From NCBI RefSeq assembly GCF_036884655.1, contig NC_088345.1:32486001-32550000 (forward strand): a stretch of DNA of 64,000 nt, read 5' to 3'. The notes beneath the pieces are model-generated. The model worked only from the letters and a program-made list of their open reading frames with translations. It was not told where the DNA came from and made no database searches. This document shows, piece by piece, positions 56,160-64,000 of this stretch (positions within the stretch are counted from its first letter, which is position 1; every line of letters starts with the position of its first letter). The stretch comes from Musa acuminata AAA Group. Its lineage: Eukaryota > Streptophyta > Magnoliopsida > Zingiberales > Musaceae. Made by a program: the position numbers and the translations under genes.

Positions 56160-56408
56160 TGACGCTCAAAGACAATCTGAGACAATGGCTTTGTCAGTGG
56201 ATCTGCAATGTTATCTTCGGATGGAACTCTTTCCACTACTACATCTCCTCGGGTTACGATCTCTCTTATAAGCTGGAACCTCCTCAGAACACTTCTGATG
56301 AGACCCGGGTTCCCTTATTTGAGTAATCACCCCATAGTTGTCGCAATATAAGGAAGTCGACTTGTCGCTATCTATATCGACTCCCAAATCTGTGATGAAC
56401 TTTTTCAC
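56160..56408 (-). pseudogene. pol: RNase H C-terminal remnant of I pol
   Basis: Continues the main pol frame beyond a TAG at 56409-56411 that replaces the usual tryptophan codon in EGVW.KKF. Reads KKFITDLGVDIDSDKS, YCDNYGVITQ, REPGSHQK; then a frameshift, after which LIREIVTRGDVVVERVPSEDN and ADPLTKPLS can be read in another frame. Standard end of copia RNase H. Confidence 0.85.
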
Positions 56409-58766
56409 CTAGACTCCCTCCTTTGCTGCATCTGATGCAGCAATGTACTTCGCCTCTGTGGTCGAGTCAGCAGTGGTATCTTGCTTGGAACTCTTCCAGC
56501 ACACTGCTCCTCCATTCAAGGTGTACATATACCCTGAATTCGACTTGCTATCATCGACATCAGACTGAAAACTTGAGTCAGTGTAGCCTTCAACCTTAAG
56601 GCTATTACCTCCATATACTAGTAAAAGATCCTTAGTCCTTCTCAAGTACTTAAGGATACACTTTACTGCTTTCCAGTGCTCCAAGCCTAGATCCGCCTGA
56701 TACCTGCTCGTGACACTCAGAGCATGCGCTATATCAGGCCTAGTACATAGCATGGCATACATGATAGACCCTATTGCTGAGGTATAAGGTATCATGTCCA
56801 TGTTCGCCCTTTCTTCTGGAGTCTTTGGGGACATACTCGTAGAAAGCGATATCCCATGTCTCATCGGTATGAGACCTCTCTTGGAATTTTCCATGCCAAA
56901 CCTTTTGACAATGGTTTCTATGTACCTGGACTGGGACAAGCCAAGCATCCTCTTGGATCTATCTCTATAGATTCTAATCCCCAAAATATAGGATGCTTCC
57001 CCTAAGTCCTTCATGGAGAAGTGTCTAGATAACCAAGCCTTTACTGTGGATATCATTCCTATGTCATTCCCAATGATGAGGATGTCATCCACATATAACA
57101 CCAAAAAGGTGATAGCGCTCCCACTTACCTTCCTGTATACACAAGGCTCATCTTCGTTCTTAACGAAGTCATAAGATCTGATTGACTCATCAAATCTTAT
57201 GTTCCAACTTCGGGAAGCTTGCTTTAGTCCATAAATGGATTTAAGCAACCTATACACCTTATCTGGCCAGTTCTTGGACACGAATCCCTCAGGTTGCATC
57301 ATATACACCTCCTCCTCGAGGTTCCCATTGAGGAATGCGGTTTTCACATCCATCTGCCAGATCTCATAATCATAGTGTGCTGCAATAGCCAATAGAATTC
57401 TGATGGATTTTAGCATTGCTACGGGTGAGAAAGTTTCGTCATAGTCAACACCTTGCCTTTGACGATACCCCTTAGCCACTAGCCTTGCTTTATAGGTCTC
57501 TACCTTTCCATCTACTCCAATCTTTTTCTTAAAGATCCACTTGCAACCGATGGGTATAATACCTTCGGGCGCATCAACTAGGTTCCAAACCTTATTAGAG
57601 TACATAGAATCCATCTCAGAATTCATGGCTTCTTGCCACTTCCCGGAGTCTATACTCATAATAGCCTCCTCGTAGGTCTGAGGATCAATATCCTCAACAT
57701 CCTCTCCTCTAATATGTCCTACATATCCTTCAGGAGGATGGGATACTCTATCAGATTTGCGTAAAGTTGAAACTTGTGTATTAGGTACCTGAACAGACTC
57801 GGGCTGTAGAGTGGTGCTTGAGCTTGGTTCTCCAACCTCGCTCAACTCTATCATTTTCCCACTGTCTCGGACAAGAATGTGTTCCTTCTCAAGGAACACT
57901 GCTCTCTTAGCTACAAAGACCTTTTGGTCCTCGAGATGATAGAAATAATACCCACAAGTTTCCTTGGGGTATCCCACAAATTTGCATCGCTCTGTCCTTG
58001 ATTCTAACTTATCGGGGTTGTGTCTTTTAACATTGGTAGGGCAGCCCCAAATCTTAACAACCTTAAGATCATGCTTCTTCCCTTTCCATATCTCATATGG
58101 TGTAGACACTACCGACTTAGTTGGAACTCTGTTTAGAAGGTAAGCTGCGGTTTCTAGGGCATATCCCCAGAATGAGATGGGTAGGTCAGCGAAACTCATC
58201 ATGGACCGTACCATATCTAATAAAGTACGATTTCTCCTTTCAGAGACACCATTGAGCTGAGGTGTGTAAGGAGGTGTCCATTGGGATAATATCCCATGGT
58301 CCTTGAGGAACTGAGTAAACTCTGTACTTAAGTACTCACCTCCTCGATCTGATCGAAAAGTTTTGATACTCTTTCCAATTTGGTTCTCCACCTCATTCCT
58401 ATACTGTCTGAATTTCTCAAAGGCCTCGGACTTGTACTTCATTAAGTACACATATCCATACCTTGAGAAATCATCAGTAAATGTAATGAAGTAGGAGTAA
58501 CCTCCAATGGCATGAGTTGACATGGGTCCACATACATCACTATGTATGAGTTCTAACAACTCAGTGGCTCTCTCTCCAGTTCCACTAAATGGAGAGTTGG
58601 TGAATTTTCCACGAATGCAAGGTTCACAAGTCGCATATGACACGTAGTCGAATGGATCTAGATATCCATCATTTAGCAACTTTTGAATCCTTCTTTCATG
58701 GATGTGACCTAGCCTACAATGCCATAGGTATGCACTATTCACCTCATCTCGTTTCCTCTTAGACAC
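56409..58766 (-). CDS. pol: Pol polyprotein of I: integrase, RT, RNase H (open 785 residues)
   Basis: Copia-order Pol without a working protease. Residues ~14-50: zinc-binding HHCC of the pre-integrase region (H16, H21, C47, C50). Integrase core ~70-180 with D77, D140, E176 (D,D-35-E), which joins the cDNA to the host. Linker ~300-370. Reverse transcriptase ~385-620 with QMDVKTAFLNG, IYGLKQASRSW and catalytic YVDD at 558-561. RNase H ~720-785 (GYTDSSF, STTEAKYIAA). The frame's start is artificial: it follows a stop 3' of a deleted protease. It ends at a premature TAG just before KKF. The ATG at 58766 is simply the first in the open stretch. Confidence 0.93.
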   Translation of the reverse strand: MSKRKRDEVNSAYLWHCRLGHIHERRIQKLLNDGYLDPFDYVSYATCEPCIRGKFTNSPFSGTGERATELLELIHSDVCGPMSTHAIGGYSYFITFTDDFSRYGYVYLMKYKSEAFEKFRQYRNEVENQIGKSIKTFRSDRGGEYLSTEFTQFLKDHGILSQWTPPYTPQLNGVSERRNRTLLDMVRSMMSFADLPISFWGYALETAAYLLNRVPTKSVVSTPYEIWKGKKHDLKVVKIWGCPTNVKRHNPDKLESRTERCKFVGYPKETCGYYFYHLEDQKVFVAKRAVFLEKEHILVRDSGKMIELSEVGEPSSSTTLQPESVQVPNTQVSTLRKSDRVSHPPEGYVGHIRGEDVEDIDPQTYEEAIMSIDSGKWQEAMNSEMDSMYSNKVWNLVDAPEGIIPIGCKWIFKKKIGVDGKVETYKARLVAKGYRQRQGVDYDETFSPVAMLKSIRILLAIAAHYDYEIWQMDVKTAFLNGNLEEEVYMMQPEGFVSKNWPDKVYRLLKSIYGLKQASRSWNIRFDESIRSYDFVKNEDEPCVYRKVSGSAITFLVLYVDDILIIGNDIGMISTVKAWLSRHFSMKDLGEASYILGIRIYRDRSKRMLGLSQSRYIETIVKRFGMENSKRGLIPMRHGISLSTSMSPKTPEERANMDMIPYTSAIGSIMYAMLCTRPDIAHALSVTSRYQADLGLEHWKAVKCILKYLRRTKDLLLVYGGNSLKVEGYTDSSFQSDVDDSKSNSGYMYTLNGGAVCWKSSKQDTTADSTTEAKYIAASDAAKEGV

Positions 58767-58959
58767 TTACATTCATGATATGTGGAGTAGTGTCTTGCAT
58801 AAACAAACCTTTATGCAATATTCCTCTCGTCAATCTCCCCTTAGCTTTGCTAGAATTTACAATAAATTGTAGATGTGATAAGCAATATTGGTATCCAATA
58901 CCAATGCACTATCACAAAAATCTAATAATTGGAGATTGATCATGAATGTACTTGAAGCT
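58767..58959 (-). pseudogene. Protease remnant of I
   Basis: On the minus strand LVLDTNIAYHIYN and LTRGILH can be read. In relatives this would be a retropepsin start with D-T-G; here D-T-N. The stretch is far too short for a protease domain and contains stops, so a deletion joined it to the integrase zinc region. Confidence 0.65.
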
Positions 58960-59773
58960 TCACCAAGCTTCTAGTTTCGCCCTTTCTGCAAGGTACTCTT
59001 TGCAGTTCCTCTTCCAGTTCCCATCTTTTCCACAGTGGAAGCACTGGCCTTTGTCCTTTGCTGGGTCTTTCTTAGCAACCTTTGCTTTACTTGGTATGCC
59101 CTTGCCCTTTCCCTTCTTAAGGGACCTTTCTACTTTCCTTTTCTTTCTGGTCTCACTAGTGTAGAGAACTGGCTTCTCTTTCTTAATAGTACTCTCTGCC
59201 TCCCTCAATATATTGAGGAGCTTTGGGAGAGTCACCTCAAGCTTATTCATATTAAAATTCATTATGAACTGTGAAAAGGAATCTGGTAGGGACTGGAGCA
59301 CAATGTCCACACACAAGTTATCCTCTAGGACCATTCCTAGACCTATGAGTTTCTCTATCCACTCAATCATCTTTAGGACATGGTTCTGAATCGATGTCCC
59401 CTCAGTCATCTTAGCGCAGAAAAAGGTTCTTGGATATCTCATATCGTTGAGTCCTTCCCTGTTCCTCAAACAATTTGCGGACATGTAGGAGAATGGATCT
59501 GGCATCAATCTTTTTATGTTGTCTCTGTAACTCTGGAGTCATAGAGCCCAACATATAGCACTGAGCAAGAGTGGAGTCATCAATGTACTTCACGTAGCGA
59601 GCGATCTCATCCTCGCTTGCCCCTTCTTCGGGCGTAGGCATCACTGTATCAAGGACGTACATGATTTTCTCTACTGTGAGAACAATTCTCAAGTTACGGA
59701 GCCAATCCGTATAATTTGGACCAGTGAGGCGGTTGACATCAAGTATGCCACGTAAGGGATTTGAAAGCGACAT
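58960..59773 (-). pseudogene. gag: gag of element I, one frameshift
   Basis: Two overlapping frames: 59773-59411 (MSLSNPLRGILDVNRL, NYTDWLRNLRIVL, the copia UBN2-type Gag N-terminus) and 59508-58960 ([37 protein letters not shown], then basic [17 protein letters not shown]). A one-base insertion near 59415 separates them. The knuckle reads [14 protein letters not shown]: the histidine of the CCHC box is Asn. A single-base change would account for it. Confidence 0.88.
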
Positions 59774-59969
59774 TTTCTGAAAATAAAGATGTAGCAGAAA
59801 TGAATAACATACAGATTTTGCAAGAAATAAACTATCAAGATATGGACTTCTATCTTAATATGCTCCCACTATTTTATTAACGAGTCACGCGACACCCTCA
59901 GCACGTGAAACGGAAGTCTCCGGCAGACTTCTAGTGGGGATCAGGATCCAATCAGCGTCTTAGTGTAAC

Positions 59970-60262
59970 CTCGAGGGACTCGACCAATCATACTAAGCCT
60001 AAAAGGTAGGCAACTCTTGCCGATCACAACTCCTTGTGATTCCCGTCCTGTTCGGCCTCCGAATCACCATGGCCTCGAGGGACTCGACCAACCATGATGC
60101 TCGGTTAAGTCAACACCTTCGTTACAAGATGAGTCTGATTTGATGATATACCCTCGAGGGACTCGACCAAGCATACCATGCCCTCAGGTCACCGGTGACA
60201 TCTCTATGTCGTAAGCAAGATAGCGAATCGCGATATAGGTGAGTCTCGAGGGACTCGACCAA
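59970..60262. repeat. Four dispersed CTCGAGGGACTCGACCAA repeats
   Basis: Start at 59970, 60074, 60153 and 60245. Each can form TCGAG-GGA-CTCGA stem-loops. Confidence 0.85.
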
Positions 60263-61240
60263 CTCAACCTACACCGGGAATCGGTTCCTACTCATAACGA
60301 TGGAAGGCCACGTGGGTTAATCTAATTGCCTCACGTTTACCAACTTAATATTATCGAGAGATGTTTCTATAATTTAGTCTCCTAATATGACATGTCACAC
60401 ATATACATATTTAATATATATCTACATCGCATGTAAATATATATATATATATCTAGTATGTGTATAAGCAATCACACCAGATGATCATGGACCATAACCT
60501 AATATGATTAGGCCCGAGCCAGTAGGCCTAATCACTCACATCAAGATCTATGTGTGCAACGGTGCATCTCCATGCCCTGTGATCGTCCATCTCGTCCTCG
60601 TCGGTTTCGTCGACATCTTGATGCATCTCCATGCATCACGATCGTCCGTCTCGTGGGTCCCGCTATCGCATCCACGCTCCCACTGCGCCTCCTCATGTGA
60701 TTACAACTTAATCATAGGCACGCAGGCCCGACAATAAACGAGAAATATAATGGAGGCTCGCAGACCTCAATAATAATAATCACAAGTACACACATCACAC
60801 GGTCCATGATCATCCGTCCACACATCATACATCACATGTATAAATAATCATCATCATGTAGGACTATTAGATAATAATAAAAAATAATAATCAACTAAAC
60901 CTTTTAATTAATTAATATTTTCTGAAATCAGGGACATGTAGGAAATTTTTGAATTTATAGGGGTATTTTCATAATTTGGACAAAAGACAGAAACTGGAAT
61001 TTCTCAAATTCCTAGGGGTAAAATTATCTTTTTCCAGAAAACCCTAATGCCCTACTATCCTTTGCTGCTGCCGCCGCCGCCGCCGCCACCCTGCTGGCGG
61101 CGGCCTGTGCGGTGGGGCTAGGGCACTGCCCTCGCCTGCAGGCGGCACGCCCGCTGGCGGCACTGCCGCTGCAGGTGGGCTCCCACGCGGGCGCCGCTGC
61201 CTCCGCAGGCGGTGCTGTCCCGCCGGGCGGCCGCCCTTGT

Positions 61241-61262
61241 GGGGGGGGGGGGGGGGGGGGGG
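61241..61262 (+). repeat. 22-nt G homopolymer
   Basis: Uninterrupted G run inside GC-rich leader sequence; its length is likely uncertain for sequencing reasons. Confidence 0.8.
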
Positions 61263-61410
61263 TTTCGCCCGCGGGAGCAGCGGCGGCAGGCGCCGCTTCC
61301 TTGCGGCGGCAGACGCCGCTGCCCTGCGGCGGTAGGCGCCGCTGCCCTACGGCGCCTCTGACTAAAATAGTGCGTGATTGGCTTGCTGGGCACCTATGAC
61401 TAGCAGAGAT

Positions 61411-62785
61411 TGTGCCAAGGATATTGGAGTTGCGGAGTCAACTGGCCGATTGGGCAATAGGCCACAAGAGAGGACGATGCGCCGAAGAATCGAACGAAGC
61501 GTCGAGGGACCAATGACATGCCGAACAACTTGATTAGATGTTTAGGATTAATTGTCTAGATCAAAATGTATTTTACATGTGCAGGATTAATTACGATAGC
61601 AAGACATGAAGCAAACTAAAGTCCCGGAGTCAAGGACGCGACATCGTTGGGAGTTCGAGAGTTCGTCGGAAGTCTGGACATTCGTCAGAGGTTCTAGCGG
61701 AACCAGCCGAGAAGTCGGGGAGCCTGCCAAGAAGCTCGTTGGAACTCGCTAAGTGGATCGTCGCAAGTCCAAGAGCTTGCTAGGAGTCCGCCAAAACATT
61801 GTCGAGAGTTCGTCGGAAGATCGCTGGAAGCTCGTCGGAAGAATAAACTTACAGACTTATTTTAGCTTAGAATATATCTTAGGAATCGTAGTTAGTACGT
61901 AATTGGGCTTGGATTGGGCCAACCCAATTACGAGCCAGCTAGGCCCATGTAAGAACTGTGTTGGGCCCAATAAGAAGCCCAAACAGTGCCCCAAGAAGAC
62001 TCACCATCGTGGCATAGTCTTCGAGACTGTCAAGTAGTGGTACCGCCAATTTGGGCGATTGTACCGCCCCTGGCAGGGTGCCAGGCGGTGGTACCACCTA
62101 GCACTTCGCCCCAAGCGTTGGTACCGCCAGACTTGGGCAGTGGTACCACCCAGGACAGTGTCAGTCAAACTAACACTGGGCGGTGGTACCGCCCAGCGTA
62201 GGCGATCGTACCATCCGTACTCGGGGAACCCAGGATGAGATGTTTTTAGGCTCCAAGCCTATAAATATCCCTCTCATCCCTGGTTAAAGAATATAAGCAT
62301 AGAGAGTCTAAAAGTAAAGAAACGTCGTAGAAATCACTTAAGAGATCCCTCCTCTAACCTTAAACTTAGAATTATGTTTAGAGAGGAGTAAGTGAGTGCT
62401 TGTAAGGGTTGTCTCCTAAACCCGGTAAAAGGAGAAGAGGGGTGTAAAAGGTGATTGGCCTTCACCTATTGAAGGAAGGCCTCTTGTGGATGCCGGTGAT
62501 CTCGTCGGAGGAGGAAGCTAAAATTGGATGTAGGTCACGTTGACCGAACCACTCTAAAATATGGTTTGCATTTACATTTTTGCAATTTATCTTTACTGCA
62601 AACCTCTTTAAGTGATTACTGCCTTCATTAATTTTATGAACTCGCTTTCAAGTTAACTTTCCGAAATTGGTTTTCAATGTAAATGACTTTTATCGTATAA
62701 AGGTTTTTTGAACCGACGTAGTTTTTACTGCTGCACTAATTCACCGCCCCCCCCGCCCCCCCCCTTAGTGCTTTTGATCCTAACA
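61411..62785 (+). repeat. 3' LTR of H, right part
   Basis: Continues TGTGCCAAGGATATTGG and ends GATCCTAACA. Array 62035-62216, TATA 62260-62267; keeps CAAGTTAACTTTCCG, the uninterrupted form of F's insertion site. Confidence 0.86.
62260..62267 (+). promoter_or_regulatory. LTR TATA box (H, 3' LTR)
   Basis: TATAAATA in AAGCCTATAAATATCC. Confidence 0.66.
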
Positions 62786-62790
62786 ATGAT

Positions 62791-63799
62791 ATGCCGGACA
62801 ACATTATTCGTGCTTAGTAATAATTGTCTAGATCGAAGTATGTTTCATGTGTGCAGGATTAACTATAATAGCAAGGCATAAAGCAAAATGACGTCCCGGA
62901 GTCAAGAATACGATTTCGTTGGGAGTTTCAAAGTTCGTCGGAAGTCCGAACGTTTGTCAGAAGTTCTAACGGAATTTACCGAGAAATCCTGGAGCTTACC
63001 AAAGAAGCTCATCAAAACTCATCAAGAAGATCGTCGTGATGTCTAGGAGCTTGTCGTGAGTCCACCGAAACATTGCTGAGAGATCGTCGGAAGTTCGCCG
63101 GAAGAAACCAGACTTATTTAGCTTAGTGTATGCCTTAAATTTCATAGTTAGCACATATTAGAGTGTGATTTGAGAGGTAATCACATCAACTCTATTCGGG
63201 ACCAATTGGGCCCAAAGTTAGGCTAGTTTAGGCTGGATTCAAGGCTCGACTAGGATGCTGAAAGTCCAACTGGCGGTGGCACCGCTTGGGAGACAACATC
63301 CCAGGATTTTTGGGCAATGGTACTGCCCAAACTGGGTAGTGGTACCATTGGTAGTGAATGCTGCCAAAGTTAGTACCACCCCTATCAAGCAGTGGTATCG
63401 CCCAGTGGCAGATCTAACGGCGGTAGTACCACCTAGAAACGATGGTGGTACCGTTAGTACTCAGGAAACCTGGGTTGAGACCTTTTTAGGCTCCAAGTTT
63501 GAATCAACTTGAAGCCTATAAATACAACTCTCATCCCTGGTTAACTAATACAAGCATAGAGAGTTTAAAAGTGAGAAAACGCTGTAGAAATTCCTTGAGA
63601 AATCTTCTCCTCTAGCTTAAACTTAGAATTCTATTTAAAGATGAGTGTGTGCTTTTAAAGGTTGTCTCCTAAACCTATAAAAAGGAGAAAACGGGTGTAA
63701 GAAGGAGGTTAATCTTCGCTTATTAAAGGAAGATTGATAGTTAATGTCGGTGGCCTCGACGAAAGAGGAATCGGCGGAGTGGATGTAGGTCACGATGTT
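62791..63799 (+). repeat. 3' LTR of G, right part (truncated)
   Basis: ATGCCGGACAACATTATTC..., parallel to 20736-21750. Array 63272-63460, TATA 63517-63524. Stops at GGTCACGATG where sequence turns into an inverted LTR. Confidence 0.84.
63517..63524 (+). promoter_or_regulatory. LTR TATA box (G, 3' LTR)
   Basis: TATAAATA in GAAGCCTATAAATACAAC. Confidence 0.66.
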
Positions 63800-64000
63800 C
63801 GGCCATCATGACCTATGTCCACTCCCGATTCCTCTTTACTGGAGGCCACCAGCTTCCACTACCGATCTTCTTTTTATTGGGCGAAGATCAATTACCTTTT
63901 AACTCTTTTATCCTTTTTACAAGTTCAAGAGTTAACCTTTACAAGCCACTCACCCCTCTTTTAAACTAAAACTGAAACTTCGAGCTAGAGGGGAATTCTC
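63800..64000 (-). repeat. Inverted LTR fragment K
   Basis: Reverse complement of the R/U5 region of this LTR family (relative to G, near 21560-21760), diverged, and cut by the window end. Together with 63600-63799 it makes a tail-to-tail inverted repeat. Confidence 0.75.

Larger units (their letters stand above)
59774..61372 (-). other. Long leader of element I
   Basis: No coding region. Contains four CTCGAGGGACTCGACCAA repeats (59970, 60074, 60153, 60245), AT-rich sequence 60350-61000, then a GC-rich tract of GCCGCC/GGCGGC words with a 22-nt G run (61241-61262). ORFs in the GC-rich part are incidental. No tRNA primer site was found. Confidence 0.65.
54610..61405 (-). mobile_element. Element I: Ty1/copia element with gag and pol, 5' LTR mostly deleted
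   Basis: Perfect GAGAT duplication (54605-54609, 61406-61410) in H's 3' LTR. 3' LTR 54610-56102, then minus-strand RNase H, RT, integrase, protease remnant, gag and a long leader. At the right end only 33 bp of LTR remain (61373-61405, identical to 56070-56102), and no primer site is seen. It is a different copia lineage from F and is unrelated to the gag-only family. Gag has a frameshift, protease is deleted and RNase H has a stop, so the element is dead. Confidence 0.9.
40236..62785 (+). mobile_element. Element H: gag-only LTR element, split by D and I
   Basis: 5' LTR 40236-40620 + 50035-51249, primer site, gag pseudogene, 3' non-coding region, polypurine tract, 3' LTR 54378-54609 + 61411-62785. 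Without its inserts each LTR is about 1.6 kb. The left terminus reads TATTGAATC (TG to TA). Duplication ATAAC/ATGAT has drifted from ATGAT, which is intact in G's 5' LTR (20731-20735). Confidence 0.85.
20419..63799 (+). mobile_element. Element G: outermost gag-only LTR element, split by F, H and their inserts
   Basis: Parts in order: 5' LTR 20419-21868, [F], 5' LTR end 36374-36478, primer site, gag pseudogene, 3' non-coding region, polypurine tract, 3' LTR 39894-40235, [H], 3' LTR 62791-63799. The joins were read directly. GACCA|ATGAT at 20725-20735 is continuous in the 5' LTR but split by H in the 3' LTR. CAAGTTAACTTTCCG, intact at 62649-62664 in H, is split by F in G's 5' LTR. The first ~20 bp of the 5' LTR were separated by element B, and the end of the 3' LTR is lost at an inverted junction (63800). 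Confidence 0.82.

Noticed and set aside
61112..61399. GC-rich ORFs of about 90 codons on both strands
   Set aside because: GCC/GGC microsatellite-like leader sequence of element I including a G22 run; composition explains the open frames.

Overview
This window looks like plant nuclear heterochromatin made almost entirely of LTR retrotransposons. I found no host gene, rRNA, tRNA gene or CRISPR array. The pointers to a plant are tRNA-iMet-type primer sites (TGGTATCAGAGC), Ty1/copia and Ty3/gypsy proteins, 5-bp target duplications and LTR TATA boxes (TATAAATA). The LTR style recalls banana/ensete-type (Zingiberales) repeats, but that is recollection, not something the sequence proves.

Most of the DNA belongs to one extended family with LTRs running TGTTGAATCTC...CTAACA, the primer site just inside, and a polypurine tract (AAAAAGGGGGAGA) before the 3' LTR. 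Gag type, repeated polypurine tracts and palindromic LTR arrays place it with the Sirevirus (SIRE/Maximus) lineage of Ty1/copia. Three coding states occur. A and D (minus) carry a long gag with two CCHC knuckles plus a second ORF, and no pol. B (minus), C, G and H (plus) carry only a short gag that has lost its knuckle. F (plus) keeps pol remnants. Elements without pol would need enzymes supplied by another element.

Layout: 1-555 AT-rich flank; 556-9259 element A; 9260-11749 unclassified repeats, perhaps a solo gypsy-type LTR cut by A; 11830-13716 decayed copia pol (J); 13717-20418 element B. From 20419 to about 63799 there is one nested stack. G is the outermost element. Its 5' LTR (20419-21868 + 36374-36478) is split by F (21869-36368), and F is split by C (22895-29270) and by the gypsy-type E (30768-33400). 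G's 3' LTR (39894-40235 + 62791-63799) is split by H (40236-62785). H's 5' LTR is split by D (40621-50029) and its 3' LTR by copia element I (54610-61405). 63800-64000 is an inverted LTR fragment (K).

The joins are supported by target duplications: AGAAT (C), AGTAC (E), TGTTT (D) and GAGAT (I) are perfect, while those of the older F and H have drifted. Element D is the most striking: both ORFs are open, its LTRs are nearly identical, and a small copy of the LTR's GGTTGCACC repeat array lies upstream of its second ORF. It looks like a young gag + accessory-ORF element without pol.
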